Shown here one piece after another: positions 7,731 through 16,428 of a stretch of 64,000 nucleotides of DNA. Position numbers and translations under genes: made by a program. Origin of the DNA: Oscillospiraceae bacterium (GTDB taxonomy: Bacteria > Bacillota > Clostridia > Oscillospirales > Ruminococcaceae); contig JAFSIC010000044.1 in the NCBI GenBank assembly GCA_017439985.1, positions 1-64,000 of the forward strand, written 5' to 3'. The stretch's first letter is position 1. Each line of letters starts with the position of its first letter. The notes below the pieces were generated by a model that saw nothing but the letters and a program-made list of their open reading frames with translations, searched no databases and was not told where the DNA came from.

Positions 7731-9053
7731 TTATTTCTTTGGAGCGATCATTCGTTTCGCCATCTTGTTGGTAACAACCAGCGGACGGTGTGCAGGACAA
7801 ACATAGGAGCAGCAGCCACACTCAATACAGAGGTTGACTTTCAGTGCTTTCAGATCGTCCTCTTTTTTCAGTTTGTATGCGGTCTCGATTGCAGCAGGCA
7901 TCAGAGACATTGGGCAAGCGCGAACGCAGCGTCCGCAGCGGATGCAGGCGGTCTCCTCATAAACTTTTGCCTGTGCTGCGCCAAAGGCCAGCATCGCATT
8001 GTTGTTTTTCACCATTGGCAGGTCGTCGGAGTAGATGGTGATACCCATCATTGGACCGCCCATGAGCATTTTTACAGGCTCTTCTTTGTAGCCGCCGCAG
8101 AATTCAACGATATCAGCGAAAGGAGTACCGATCGGAGCGATTACGTTCTTTGGATCTGCGATAGCGGAACCGTCGATGGTCAGGGTTCTGGTTACCAGAG
8201 GCATACCGGTTTCCAGATATTCGCCCAGGAAGGCAACGGAAGTAACGTTGGATACGATACAGCCTGCCTGGAATGGCAGCTGACCTTCCTTGATGATACG
8301 ACCGGTGCATTCATAAACGATAACTTTTTCAGCGCCCTTTGGATAGCTTGCTTTCAGAGATACGATATGGAATGCAGGATCGTTTGCGGTTTCTTTTTCC
8401 AGCATTTTGATTGCTTCCGGTTTATTGTCCTCGATACCGATGTAAATATCTTTCAGTTCCAGATATTTTGCAATAGCGCGGGCACCGGCAAGCAGTTCTT
8501 TGGTTTTGTCCATACAGGTACGATAGTCGGTGGTGATGTATGGCTCGCATTCTGCGGCATTGATTACCAGAGTATCGACCATGTTCAGGTCTTTCAGGTT
8601 GAACTTAACGAAGGTTGGGAAACCTGCGCCGCCCAGACCAACCAGACCGGAATTTTTAACAGCTTCCAGGAATTCCGGATAGTTGCTTACAACAGGTGGT
8701 TTTACCTCCTCGGACACTTCCTGCAGACCATCTGTTTTGATGACGATGTACTGGTCAGTACCACCCATGCTGGTTGTCATAGTGGTAATTGCTTCCACAG
8801 TACCGGAAACACTGGAGTGGGTTTTCGCGCTCATGAATGCGGTGGTGTCGCCGATCAGCTGACCCACCTTAACGCTGTCTCCTTTTTTCACCAGTGGTTC
8901 GCAGGGTGCGCCCATGTGCTGATGCAGTGAGATATACACCTTTTCCGGAACCGGCATTACTTCAGGCACCATGTTAGTGGTGTTCTTGAAGTGTGGTGCA
9001 TGGACCCCGTGCAATGCTTTTCTACCATTGTTAGACACGATTTTAGCCCCCAT
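7731..9053 (-). CDS. rnfC: Rnf electron transport complex subunit C (NADH-binding)
   Basis: 440-residue peripheral subunit that exchanges electrons with NAD(H). It contains a biotinyl/lipoyl-like N-terminal region (VKKGDSVKVGQLIGD), a NuoF-like flavin/NADH domain with GLGGAGFPTFVKF near 145, and two [4Fe-4S] motifs near the C-terminus (CIRCGRCVRACP, CIECGCCSYVCP). The frame is open to 9116, but the ATG at 9053 has AGGAAAG about 9 bases upstream and begins the family-like sequence MGAKIVSNNG, so it is preferred. First of the six structural rnf genes. Confidence 0.95.
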   Translation of the reverse strand: MGAKIVSNNGRKALHGVHAPHFKNTTNMVPEVMPVPEKVYISLHQHMGAPCEPLVKKGDSVKVGQLIGDTTAFMSAKTHSSVSGTVEAITTMTTSMGGTDQYIVIKTDGLQEVSEEVKPPVVSNYPEFLEAVKNSGLVGLGGAGFPTFVKFNLKDLNMVDTLVINAAECEPYITTDYRTCMDKTKELLAGARAIAKYLELKDIYIGIEDNKPEAIKMLEKETANDPAFHIVSLKASYPKGAEKVIVYECTGRIIKEGQLPFQAGCIVSNVTSVAFLGEYLETGMPLVTRTLTIDGSAIADPKNVIAPIGTPFADIVEFCGGYKEEPVKMLMGGPMMGITIYSDDLPMVKNNNAMLAFGAAQAKVYEETACIRCGRCVRACPMSLMPAAIETAYKLKKEDDLKALKVNLCIECGCCSYVCPAHRPLVVTNKMAKRMIAPKK

Positions 9054-9119
9054 TACATTAAACTTTCCTATAATACCCAAAAGGTACATTTGGAATATAT
9101 TGCAATCCATCCCCATGGA

Positions 9120-9635
9120 TCAACAATCAATTTTTTTCAAATAAGGAGTCAAATGACCGAACATTGTTCCTGTCAGAACTCCCATGACAACACCAGAAAA
9201 CAGCAGGACCGGAATATAGTAAAACAGGAACTGATTTACCAAAAATCTGGCCGCGATCAGCTGACCGATGTTGTGGCTTACCGCACCGATGATGCTCAGC
9301 GCGGTATAACTGAGCTTCTTCCCTTTCAGAGATTCCACTGCAGTCATTGATGTGACTGACAACAGACCGCCGCAGAGACTTAAAAAGGCTCCGACGGGTC
9401 CTCTTGTCAGGAAAACGAAGAAACTTTTCAGCAGCGCCAGAGAATAGGCGGAGCTTTTGCCCAGAAAGAACAGGCAGTACATAGTCACCAGATTGGACAG
9501 ACCCAGCTTGACGCCCGGAGGGAGTCCGGGGATCATCACCATGCTTTCCAAATAGGAAAAACACAGCGACAGAGCGAAGAACAGTCCCATCAGTGCTACA
9601 CGCCGTACGGATCGGATGGTGCTTTTCTGGTTCAT
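9120..9635 (-). CDS. Gx transporter family / heptaprenyl diphosphate synthase component I-like membrane protein
   Basis: 171-residue membrane protein with about five helices. The sequence (ALMGLFFALSLCFSYLE, PGVKLGLSNLVTMY, SFFVFLTRGPVGAFLSL) is typical of the family annotated as Gx transporter or HepS-like component I, which resembles ECF transporter substrate-binding subunits. The family often sits next to rnf and apbE genes in Clostridia, suggesting a role linked to the Rnf complex or its cofactors, but its substrate is not known. It overlaps apbE by 4 bases (ATGA) and is 66 bases before rnfC. Confidence 0.8.
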   Translation of the reverse strand: MNQKSTIRSVRRVALMGLFFALSLCFSYLESMVMIPGLPPGVKLGLSNLVTMYCLFFLGKSSAYSLALLKSFFVFLTRGPVGAFLSLCGGLLSVTSMTAVESLKGKKLSYTALSIIGAVSHNIGQLIAARFLVNQFLFYYIPVLLFSGVVMGVLTGTMFGHLTPYLKKIDC

Positions 9636-10687
9636 TCTCTTTCTCCATAGATGAATTCATAGTCTGTGCCCTCTGTCGGGATCATAACATCCTTCAGTGC
9701 GGATGAACAGTAGATGTTTCCATCCTCGCTGATAGCAATGACCTGAAAATCACTGCGTTCCAGACAGTCCAGCACAGTGTCTTTCCCCAAAACAAACAAA
9801 GTCGTGGAGAGGAAGTCGGCCAATGCGCCATCCTCGCTGATAACGGAAACACTGAGCAGGTCGCTGTCAGCAGGCCAGCCCGTTTTCGGATTCAGCACAT
9901 GATGGTAAATCACGCCGTCTTCTTCAAAAAAGCGTTCATAGGTACCGGTGGTCGCCATGGTTTTTCCATACAGCGTCAGAGCGCAAACGGAATCTGCCGC
10001 TGTGCCCAAAGGATCTCGAACTCCAAAATAGAAGTCCCGACCCAATGGTTTTTCTTCCAGAACAACCATGTTTCCGCCGATGGAAACATAACCGCAGTCA
10101 ATGTTATAATTCTCTGCTACTTCACGAACAATATCACAGGCGGCGCCTTTAGCGATACCGCCAAGATCCACGGCCTGCCCTTCCAAGCTCAACTTTGCGG
10201 AGCCGTTTTCCAGAAGCAGTGATTCAGCATCGACCAGAGCCAAAGCTGCAGAAATTTCTGCCTCTGTCGGCACGGTAGGATGCTCTGAGGTGATATCCCA
10301 GACCTGTGTCAGCGGTGCGATCGTCAAGTCAAACGCACCCTGCGACTGCAGTGACAGCTCTTTGCTTCGCTCCAACAAACAATACACCTCTGTGGAAAGC
10401 TCCACCGCTTTCCTTCCCGCTGCTGCGTTCAGTTGGCTGATTTCACTGTTCTCAAGATGCATGGAAAACGCCTGTTCGAAATCTCTCAGTTTTTTCGAGA
10501 TCTCCTGCACTGCGTTCTCTGCCTGTTTGCCATAGAGCTTCTGCTCTACGAAGGTATCCATCACAAAATCGGTGGACACCGCCGGCGTATTCGCTTTTCG
10601 ATACCAGGATGCCAACGCCAGCCCTCCGGCGACGCCGAGGACGACAGCTGCTCCTGCCATGATCTGTTTGCAGTTCTGACTGATCAA
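9632..10687 (-). CDS. apbE: FAD:protein FMN transferase ApbE
   Basis: 351-residue enzyme that transfers FMN from FAD to a Thr in target proteins; expected targets here are RnfG (Thr ~148) and RnfD (Thr ~152). It has an N-terminal membrane or lipoprotein-like anchor (IMAGAAVVLGVAGGLALA), DTFVEQKLYG, LGGIAKGAACD near 175 (nucleotide binding) and HHVLNPKTGWPADSDLLSVSV near 268 (metal-binding and catalytic region). The start is a TTG at 10687 behind GAGGAGAAAGAC. First gene of the rnf operon; 4-base overlap with the next gene. Confidence 0.94.
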   Translation of the reverse strand: MISQNCKQIMAGAAVVLGVAGGLALASWYRKANTPAVSTDFVMDTFVEQKLYGKQAENAVQEISKKLRDFEQAFSMHLENSEISQLNAAAGRKAVELSTEVYCLLERSKELSLQSQGAFDLTIAPLTQVWDITSEHPTVPTEAEISAALALVDAESLLLENGSAKLSLEGQAVDLGGIAKGAACDIVREVAENYNIDCGYVSIGGNMVVLEEKPLGRDFYFGVRDPLGTAADSVCALTLYGKTMATTGTYERFFEEDGVIYHHVLNPKTGWPADSDLLSVSVISEDGALADFLSTTLFVLGKDTVLDCLERSDFQVIAISEDGNIYCSSALKDVMIPTEGTDYEFIYGERE

Positions 10688-10751
10688 GTCTTTCTCCTCA
10701 ATTTCCTTGCCATGTTATATCGTTTGTAAAATAACAAATAATATCTAACTA

Positions 10752-10780
10752 TTTATAACATTTGCCACAGAATCTTTCAT
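10752..10780 (-). promoter_or_regulatory. Possible promoter of the apbE-rnf operon
   Basis: ATGAAA (10775-10780) and TATAAA (10752-10757) are 17 bases apart on the minus strand, about 65 bases before the apbE start and just after the upstream terminator. Neither box is perfect; other A/T-rich hexamers nearby are possible. Confidence 0.35.
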
Positions 10781-10789
10781 ACCCCATAA

Positions 10790-10832
10790 CGCACAAAATA
10801 CAACAGCAGACGCAAAGATCCACTGTTGTATT
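10790..10832 (-). terminator. Terminator after the CD1247-like gene
   Basis: Perfect 10-base arms 10797-10806 and 10823-10832 (AATACAACAG/CTGTTGTATT) with a 16-base loop and a short T-rich tail on the minus strand, 30 bases after the stop of the Cys-rich gene. Confidence 0.65.
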
Positions 10833-10861
10833 CTGAGACAAAAATCAATATAACTATTTAA

Positions 10862-11344
10862 TTAGTGCTCGTGCTCGCAGTGATCTTCGCAGCAGCAGTC
10901 GCAGCAACCGCAGTCACATTCCTCTTCGATTTCGAAGGTCAGATTTTCACCGCAGTTTGGGCATTCAATAGAACCCATATCAAGGATCTCACCGTCAATG
11001 CAGATTTCCTCGTGGCAGTTTGGGCATTCTACTTCGTAGATTTCATCGCATTCGAAGTCTTCGTCGTCATCGTCGCCGCAGCAGCAGTCGCAATCGCAGC
11101 AATCGTCGTCATCTTCGTCTTCGTCATCATAGAAGTCATCTTCCAGATTGCCGAGGTCTTCATCCAGAGCTTCTACTTCTTCGTAGAGTTCAGAGGTGCT
11201 GTCTTCCAGATCGAGAATGGACACTGCCATATCGTCCAGGATGTCCACGATAGCCTTGGTAACTTTGCCCTGGCTGGTGGTTTCGTCAATGCCCAGACCC
11301 TCTACGAGGCCTTTCAGGTAAGCAACTTTCTCAGTTAAAGTCAT
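10862..11344 (-). CDS. CD1247-type N-terminal domain protein, acidic and cysteine-rich with zinc-ribbon-like motifs
   Basis: 160 residues. Residues 1-70 are a helical domain (MTLTEKVAYLKGLVEGLGID) like the one named after C. difficile CD1247. A very acidic stretch then contains a Cys cluster (CCDCDCCCG, about 82-90), a ribbon (CPNCHEEICIDG...SIECPNCGENL, about 108-139) and a second Cys/His cluster at the C-terminus (CDCGCCDCCCEDHCEHEH). The sequence shows about twenty Cys, so metal binding is very likely, but function is unknown. RBS AAGGGGG precedes the ATG. It follows efp by 63 bases, with no clear terminator between them. Confidence 0.8.
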   Translation of the reverse strand: MTLTEKVAYLKGLVEGLGIDETTSQGKVTKAIVDILDDMAVSILDLEDSTSELYEEVEALDEDLGNLEDDFYDDEDEDDDDCCDCDCCCGDDDDEDFECDEIYEVECPNCHEEICIDGEILDMGSIECPNCGENLTFEIEEECDCGCCDCCCEDHCEHEH

Positions 11345-11407
11345 GGTAAAATCCCCCTTGTGATTTATTATCTTATGGTGCTTTTCAGCACAAGTTTTGC
11401 TTAAGGA

Positions 11408-11971
11408 TTAAGCGCGCTCCATGTATTCACCGGTTCTGGTGTCGATACGGATCATTTCGCCTTCGTTGATGAAGATTGGAACTTTGATTTCAGCGCCGGT
11501 TTCCAGTTTAGCTGGTTTGGTAACGTTGGTAGCAGTGTTGCCTTTAACGCCTGGTTCGGTTTCTACTACCTGCAGTTCTACAAAGTTAGGAACCTCAACG
11601 GTGAATGGGGTGCCTTTGTAGCTAACGATCTGGCACATGGTGTTTTCTTTTACGAATTTGAAAGCATCGCCCAGAACTTCTTTGTTCAGTGGAACCATTT
11701 CGTAGGTTTCCTGATCCATGAAGTAGTACAGATCGCCGTCAGCGTAGCTGTATTCCATGTTTTTACGTTCAACCATAGCTTCTTCGAATTTAGCGGTTGG
11801 GTTGAAAGATTCTTCGCGGATAGCGCCGGTGATCAGGTTTTTATATTTGGTACGAACGAATGCAGCACCTTTACCTGGTTTAACGTGCTGGAATTCAACT
11901 ACCATACAAGGTTTGCCGTCCATTTCAAAAGTTTTACCGTTTCTGAAATCGCCTGCAGTAATTGTTGCCAT
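11408..11971 (-). CDS. efp: Translation elongation factor P
   Basis: 187-residue factor that relieves ribosome stalling at polyproline stretches. It begins [22 protein letters not shown], with the KOW-like domain followed by two OB-fold domains, ending in [17 protein letters not shown]. The loop [13 protein letters not shown] (about 33-45) is the region that carries the modified residue in other bacteria; here Lys sits in the KPGKG turn. The ATG at 11971 has GGAGG 7 bases upstream, so an in-frame upstream start at 12007 is rejected. Confidence 0.96.
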   Translation of the reverse strand: MATITAGDFRNGKTFEMDGKPCMVVEFQHVKPGKGAAFVRTKYKNLITGAIREESFNPTAKFEEAMVERKNMEYSYADGDLYYFMDQETYEMVPLNKEVLGDAFKFVKENTMCQIVSYKGTPFTVEVPNFVELQVVETEPGVKGNTATNVTKPAKLETGAEIKVPIFINEGEMIRIDTRTGEYMERA

Positions 11972-12124
11972 AATTTTTCCTCCGTCCTGCCGCTCCGCCT
12001 GCGACAATTTCTTGATTTATTTGTATTCCTTCCAAATGGCGGAAGAAGGAACGCACCGCAGAAAAAGGTCATTTTCCCGCAACACAATGCCGAAATTTTA
12101 ATCTCAGCTATTTTATACTATTAT

Positions 12125-12153
12125 ATTTTACCGTATCTCTGCTATATTTTCAA
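12125..12153 (-). promoter_or_regulatory. Promoter for efp
   Basis: TTGAAA (12148-12153) and TAAAAT (12125-12130), 17 bases apart on the minus strand, lie between aroQ and efp. Transcription from it gives a leader of about 145 bases, G/C-richer near the start codon; I find no known leader motif there. Confidence 0.6.
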
Positions 12154-12182
12154 GTATTTTTGGATATATTCCAATAAATTTC

Positions 12183-12617
12183 TTAAAAAAGAAGCTCCTT
12201 CAATGCAGAAATGCCTAAAATATAGCTGTTTTTTCCGAATCCGCAGATCACACCGCAGCAAACCGGAGAGATAACCGAATGATGACGGAACTCTTCCCTC
12301 TTATGCACATTGGACATGTGTACCTCCACCACAGGCAGTTCAATGGCTGCGATCGCATCGCGAAGTGCGTAGCTGTAATGAGTGTAAGCACCGGCATTCA
12401 GAACGATGCCGTCGTACACGCCCATGCTGGCATGTAGTTTATCGATCAGTTCGCCCTCATGGTTGGACTGGAAAATATCACAGTCCATATCATTGGCTTT
12501 CGCGAACGCCACAAATTCCTCGTTCATCTGTGCGAAGGGAGTGGTGCCGTACTGGCCCGGTTCCCGTTTTCCGGTCAGATTGATATTCGGGCCGTGCATG
12601 ACTAAGATTTTTTTCAT
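12183..12617 (-). CDS. aroQ: Type II 3-dehydroquinate dehydratase
   Basis: 144-residue dehydratase of the shikimate pathway (3-dehydroquinate to 3-dehydroshikimate). Family motifs are MHGPNINLTGKREPGQYG at the N-terminus (with Tyr of the lid), SNHEGELIDKLH (about 53), LNAGAYTHYSYALRDAI (about 73-89; catalytic Asn and His region) and VEVHMSNVHKREEFR with the active-site His. It starts just after yqeG (3-base gap), in the aroQ-efp neighbourhood known from Firmicutes; the Xaa-Pro peptidase gene often found between them is absent. Confidence 0.96.
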   Translation of the reverse strand: MKKILVMHGPNINLTGKREPGQYGTTPFAQMNEEFVAFAKANDMDCDIFQSNHEGELIDKLHASMGVYDGIVLNAGAYTHYSYALRDAIAAIELPVVEVHMSNVHKREEFRHHSVISPVCCGVICGFGKNSYILGISALKELLF

Positions 12618-12620
12618 TTA

Positions 12621-13109
12621 CTATGCCCTCTTTCTGTAAAAGAACAGGATGATCTTCTCAAGGAATCGTTTGAATTTGAAAAAGGCTGTGCTTTCCGGCT
12701 GGATCGGCTCCACGAGAATACTGTGGCAGCCGAAGAGATTCCCCCCAAGTACATCAGTGAATATCTGATCGCCGATGATACAGAGCTCATCCCTGTTCAT
12801 TCCCAAGGCTTTTGCACAGCGTTTGAAGCCGCCGGTCAGTGGTTTCTTGCCCTCTGCGATGAAGTCCAAGCCCAGAATTTTTGCGAACGGTTCCACACGG
12901 GGTGCATGATTGTTGGAGAGCACCAGCATCTGAATGCCGCTGGCTCTCACACTGTCCAGCCAGGCAGAAACACCATCGCTTGGTATCGGATTATCGTGGG
13001 TGGTCAGCGTATTATCGATATCCAGGATCAAACCCTTGATCCCTTTCGCCTTCAGATCCTCCGGAGAGATATCCGTCACACGATGAACCATCTGCTTTGG
13101 GAACAGCAT
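12621..13109 (-). CDS. yqeG: YqeG family HAD IIIA-type phosphatase
   Basis: 162 residues. HAD motif I is LILDIDNTLTTHD near residue 28, motif II is VLSNNHAPR and motif III/IV is CIIGDQIFTDVLGGNLFGC. Family members are phosphatases of uncertain physiological substrate. The ATG at 13109 follows AAGGAG by 12 bases and gives MLFPKQMVHRVTDI, matching the family start; a TTG at 13136 would add nine residues. It is coupled to aroQ. It lies downstream of the rpsU terminator, and I see no strong promoter. Confidence 0.88.
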   Translation of the reverse strand: MLFPKQMVHRVTDISPEDLKAKGIKGLILDIDNTLTTHDNPIPSDGVSAWLDSVRASGIQMLVLSNNHAPRVEPFAKILGLDFIAEGKKPLTGGFKRCAKALGMNRDELCIIGDQIFTDVLGGNLFGCHSILVEPIQPESTAFFKFKRFLEKIILFFYRKRA

Positions 13110-13186
13110 CTGTGCCGCACGCTCCTTTTTCAACAAGTTTTAACAAAGTAGTTTTCCACTGTCCTGTTAAAAGAAAAACAGACAAT

Positions 13187-13212
13187 GAAAAAGCGAGCCT
13201 CGAAAGGCTCGC
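13187..13212 (-). terminator. Terminator after rpsU
   Basis: Arms 13193-13200 and 13205-13212 (GCGAGCCT/AGGCTCGC) with a four-base loop, followed on the minus strand by TTTTTCATT. It ends the rpsU transcript about 90 bases after the stop codon. Confidence 0.88.
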
Positions 13213-13298
13213 CTTGTTTCATAGACAATTTCGCGGAACTACACCGTGAATTGTGTTCACGCCATCAAAGACAGCGCGTCGCTTAGCCCATACACAAA

Positions 13299-13475
13299 CT
13301 ATTTGAATTTGCGTTTACGAGCAGCTTCGGATTTTTTCTTACGTTTAACGGAAGGCTTTTCGTAGTGTTCTCTTTTGCGAACTTCATTCAGTACGCCGGA
13401 ACGAGCGCAAGATCTCTTAAATCTTCTCAGAGCACTATCCAAAGACTCGTTATCTTTTACATGAATTTCTGCCAT
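13299..13475 (-). CDS. rpsU: 30S ribosomal protein S21
   Basis: 58-residue basic ribosomal protein beginning [20 protein letters not shown] and ending in a Lys/Arg-rich tail ([15 protein letters not shown]). Length and sequence are typical for S21. The ATG at 13475 is preceded by GAGGAGGGAAAAGAA, so the longer open frame from 13532 is rejected. It has its own promoter upstream and terminator downstream, so it is a monocistronic unit between leuS and yqeG. Confidence 0.96.
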   Translation of the reverse strand: MAEIHVKDNESLDSALRRFKRSCARSGVLNEVRKREHYEKPSVKRKKKSEAARKRKFK

Positions 13476-13549
13476 TTCTTTTCCCTCCTCACGCCTACGG
13501 GCAGGAGTATTAAGTTGTAAGGTTTTGCTCACAACTCATAACAGAGGAT

Positions 13550-13578
13550 ATTATACAATAAATGAATAGTGAAGTCAA
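13550..13578 (-). promoter_or_regulatory. Promoter for rpsU
   Basis: TTGACT (13573-13578) and TATAAT (13550-13555) with a 17-base spacer on the minus strand. The -35 box is the tail of a small hairpin (AAGGGC...GCCCTT) just after the leuS stop codon. Confidence 0.85.
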
Positions 13579-13601
13579 GGGCTTTCTTGCCCTTTTTCAA
13601 C

Positions 13602-16007
13602 TTATTTTACCACAATATTTACGAGTTTGCCAGGAACAACGATCTCTTTGACGATGTTCTTGCCTTCCATCTCGGCTTTTACGACAGCATCTGCTTTTGC
13701 AGCAGCCAGCAGCTCGTCTTTGCTTGCAGCAGTTGGAACCACGATTCTGGATTTGATGCGGCCATTGAGCTGAACAACGATCTCAACGGTGGAGTCGATG
13801 CATTTTGCTTCATCGTATTCCGGCCATTTGGTTTCGTTTGCCATACCGCCCAGCTGATTCAGTTCCCACATTTCTTCTGCAATATGTGGTGCGAATGGCT
13901 GAGTCAGGGACAGCAGAGTTTTCAGTTCTGCTTTATTGATGGATTTATGATCGTAAATTTCGTTGAGCAGAGACATGAGAGTTGCAATAGCGGTATTGAA
14001 CTTCATGGACTCGATATCCTCGGAAACCTTCTTGATGGTCTTGTGGAATGGAGTTTCCAGCTCTTTGCTGTATTCGCTGCCTTCAACAACCATGTCATTC
14101 AGTGCCCACAGACGATCCAGGAAGCGTTTGCAGCCTTTGATGGAGGAAGTGCTCCATGGTGCGCTCTTCTCAAAGTCACCAATGAACATTTCGTAGAGAC
14201 GCATGGTGTCTGCACCGTACTCTTTGATGATATCATCAGGGTTTACAACGTTGCCGCGGGATTTGGACATCTTCTCGCCGTTTTCGCCCAGAATCATACC
14301 GTGAGAGGTACGTTTTGCGTATGGCTCTTTGTTGCTGACCAGACCCAGATCGTAGAGGAATTTATGCCAGAAGCGGCTGTAAAGCAGATGCAGGGTGGTG
14401 TGTTCCATACCGCCGTTGTACCAGTCTACCTGACCCCAGTATTCCATAGCTTCTTTGGAAGCCAGTTCGTTTTCGTTGTGTGGATCCATGTAGCGCAGGA
14501 AGTACCAGGAAGAACCTGCCCACTGTGGCATGGTGTCGGTTTCGCGCTGTGCAGGACCGCCGCAGTGTGGACAAGTGGTGTTCACCCAATCGGTCATCTT
14601 GGACAGTGGGGACTGACCATCGTCGGTCTGCTCGAAGGATTCACAGTCTGGCAGTCTCAGAGGCAGTTCGCTCTCGTCGATCGGAACCCAACCGCATTTT
14701 TCACAGTAAACCATTGGGATCGGTTCGCCCCAGTATCTCTGACGGGAGAATACCCAGTCGCGAAGTTTGAAGTTTACTTTTGCTTCGCCTTTGCCCTGTT
14801 CTTTCAGCCAGTCGATAATTTTTACTTTTGCGTCTTCCACAGACAGACCGTCCAGCATGCCGGAGTTTACCATAATGCCGGTTGCGCAGTCAGTGAAAGC
14901 TTCTTCTTCTACGTTTCCGCCTTTAACAACTTCGATGATAGGCAGACCGAATTTCTTCGCAAATTCCCAGTCACGGGTGTCGTGGCCAGGTACTGCCATG
15001 ATTGCACCGGTGCCGTAAGTCATCAGAACGTAGTCAGATACAAAGATCGGAATGTTTTTGCCGGTAGCAGGGTTGATACCCTCTACGCCAACCAGTTTCA
15101 CGCCGGTCTTGTCTTTTGCCATTTCAGTACGGTCGAAGTCGGATTTTTTCGCAGCCTCTTCCTGATATGCTGCAACTTCGTCCATGTTGCTGATCTTGTC
15201 TGCCCAGAGTTTCAGGTAAGGATGCTCCGGGGAGATTACCATGTAAGTAGCACCGAAGATGGTGTCAGGACGGGTGGTGTAAATCAGCAGTTCTTCGCCG
15301 GCAGTAGTGCCGAATTTAACTTCTGCACCGGTGGAACGACCGATCCAGTTAGCCTGAGAAGTTTTTACACGTTCGATGTAGTCCACTTCATCCAGATCGT
15401 CCAGCAGTCTCTGAGCGTATTCGGTAATTTTCAGCATCCACTGGCTCTTAACTTTGCGGACAACTTCGCCGCCGCAGCGTTCGCAGCAGCCGTTGACAAC
15501 TTCTTCGTTTGCCAGAACGACTTTACAGGAAGTACACCAGTTTACTGCCATTTCTTTCTTGTAAGCCAGACCGTGTTTGAACATCTGCAGGAAGATCCAC
15601 TGGGACCATTTGTAGTATTCCGGGCTGGTGGTGTTGATCTCACGGTTCCAGTCGAAAGACAGACCCAGAGATTTCAGCTGCTGTTTGAAACGGGCAACGT
15701 TCTGCTCGGTTACAATAGCAGGATGGATGTGGTTTTTGATCGCAAAGTTCTCGGTTGGCAGACCGAAAGCGTCCCAGCCCATTGGGTACAGAACATTGTA
15801 ACCCTGCAGGCGGCGTTTTCTTGCTACGATATCCAGTGCGGTGTAGGAACGTGGGTGACCTACATGGAGACCCTGACCGGATGGATATGGGAACTCTACC
15901 AGTGCGTAGTATTTTGGTTTGCTGTAATCATTGGTTGCGGCGAAGGTATTCTTTTCGTCCCAGATACCCTGCCACTTTTTCTCGATTTGGCTAAAATCGT
16001 ATTTCAA
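13602..16007 (-). CDS. leuS: Leucyl-tRNA synthetase
   Basis: 801-residue class I synthetase charging tRNA-Leu. The HIGH-type site is [16 protein letters not shown] near 37-52. Zinc-binding cysteines appear in [21 protein letters not shown] (read as two parts around 157-180). The CP1 editing domain contains [12 protein letters not shown] near 248, the KMSKS signature is KMSKSRGN near 580, and the C-terminal anticodon domain follows. Length matches bacterial LeuRS. It is last in the long infC operon, 46 bases after rsfS; unlike thrS and tyrS it has no T-box leader. Confidence 0.97.
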   Translation of the reverse strand: MKYDFSQIEKKWQGIWDEKNTFAATNDYSKPKYYALVEFPYPSGQGLHVGHPRSYTALDIVARKRRLQGYNVLYPMGWDAFGLPTENFAIKNHIHPAIVTEQNVARFKQQLKSLGLSFDWNREINTTSPEYYKWSQWIFLQMFKHGLAYKKEMAVNWCTSCKVVLANEEVVNGCCERCGGEVVRKVKSQWMLKITEYAQRLLDDLDEVDYIERVKTSQANWIGRSTGAEVKFGTTAGEELLIYTTRPDTIFGATYMVISPEHPYLKLWADKISNMDEVAAYQEEAAKKSDFDRTEMAKDKTGVKLVGVEGINPATGKNIPIFVSDYVLMTYGTGAIMAVPGHDTRDWEFAKKFGLPIIEVVKGGNVEEEAFTDCATGIMVNSGMLDGLSVEDAKVKIIDWLKEQGKGEAKVNFKLRDWVFSRQRYWGEPIPMVYCEKCGWVPIDESELPLRLPDCESFEQTDDGQSPLSKMTDWVNTTCPHCGGPAQRETDTMPQWAGSSWYFLRYMDPHNENELASKEAMEYWGQVDWYNGGMEHTTLHLLYSRFWHKFLYDLGLVSNKEPYAKRTSHGMILGENGEKMSKSRGNVVNPDDIIKEYGADTMRLYEMFIGDFEKSAPWSTSSIKGCKRFLDRLWALNDMVVEGSEYSKELETPFHKTIKKVSEDIESMKFNTAIATLMSLLNEIYDHKSINKAELKTLLSLTQPFAPHIAEEMWELNQLGGMANETKWPEYDEAKCIDSTVEIVVQLNGRIKSRIVVPTAASKDELLAAAKADAVVKAEMEGKNIVKEIVVPGKLVNIVVK

Positions 16008-16053
16008 GTTTATTCCTCCTCAGCCGCTGATGCGGCAAGTGTTCGTTACGGAA

Positions 16054-16416
16054 TTAGTCTTCGATCAACAGATCGGAGATATCAACGCGAGGTGCATCGT
16101 TCCAGAGACGTTCCAGATTGTAAAAAGCTCTTGGTTCTTCCTGGAAAATGTGTACCATTACGTCATCGTAGTCCATCAGCACCCATTCTGCTGCCTGCAG
16201 ACCTTCCACACGCTCAGGATGAATGTCGAATTGTTTATGCAGCTCTTCATCCACATCGTCGGACAGCGCTTTTACCTGAGTATTGCTGCCGCCGCTTGCC
16301 AGAATGAAGTAATCGCCCAAGGTGGACAGTCCGCGGATCTCCAGCAGCTGGATATCACGGCCTTTTTTCTCGTCCAGAACTTTTACGATAGCCTTTGCTT
16401 TTTCAAGAGATGTCAT
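16054..16416 (-). CDS. rsfS: Ribosome silencing factor RsfS
   Basis: 120-residue RsfS/DUF143 protein that binds ribosomal protein L14 and blocks subunit joining when nutrients are limiting. Diagnostic parts are KGRDIQLLEIRGLSTLGDYFILASG (read in two parts, residues 18-42), ERVEGLQAAEWVLMDYDDVMVHIF (about 68-91) and RAFYNLERLWNDA. It follows the nadD-yqeK fusion by 12 bases, the widespread nadD-yqeK-rsfS order. Confidence 0.95.
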   Translation of the reverse strand: MTSLEKAKAIVKVLDEKKGRDIQLLEIRGLSTLGDYFILASGGSNTQVKALSDDVDEELHKQFDIHPERVEGLQAAEWVLMDYDDVMVHIFQEEPRAFYNLERLWNDAPRVDISDLLIED

Positions 16417-16428
16417 AAGCTTCTCTCC

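Noticed and set aside
16008..16053. T-box leader for leuS
   Set aside because: The gap to rsfS is 46 bases and has no T-box sequence or terminator stem.
13569..16307. Plus-strand open frame of 912 codons opposite leuS, and similar long frames opposite topA (26329-29355), thrS (55209-57245) and ftsY/rdgB (17876-19801)
   Set aside because: These are exact antisense shadows. The real genes rarely use TTA, CTA or TCA codons, so the opposite frame lacks stops. Translations are rich in Cys, Phe and His with no domain, and the starts have no ribosome sites.
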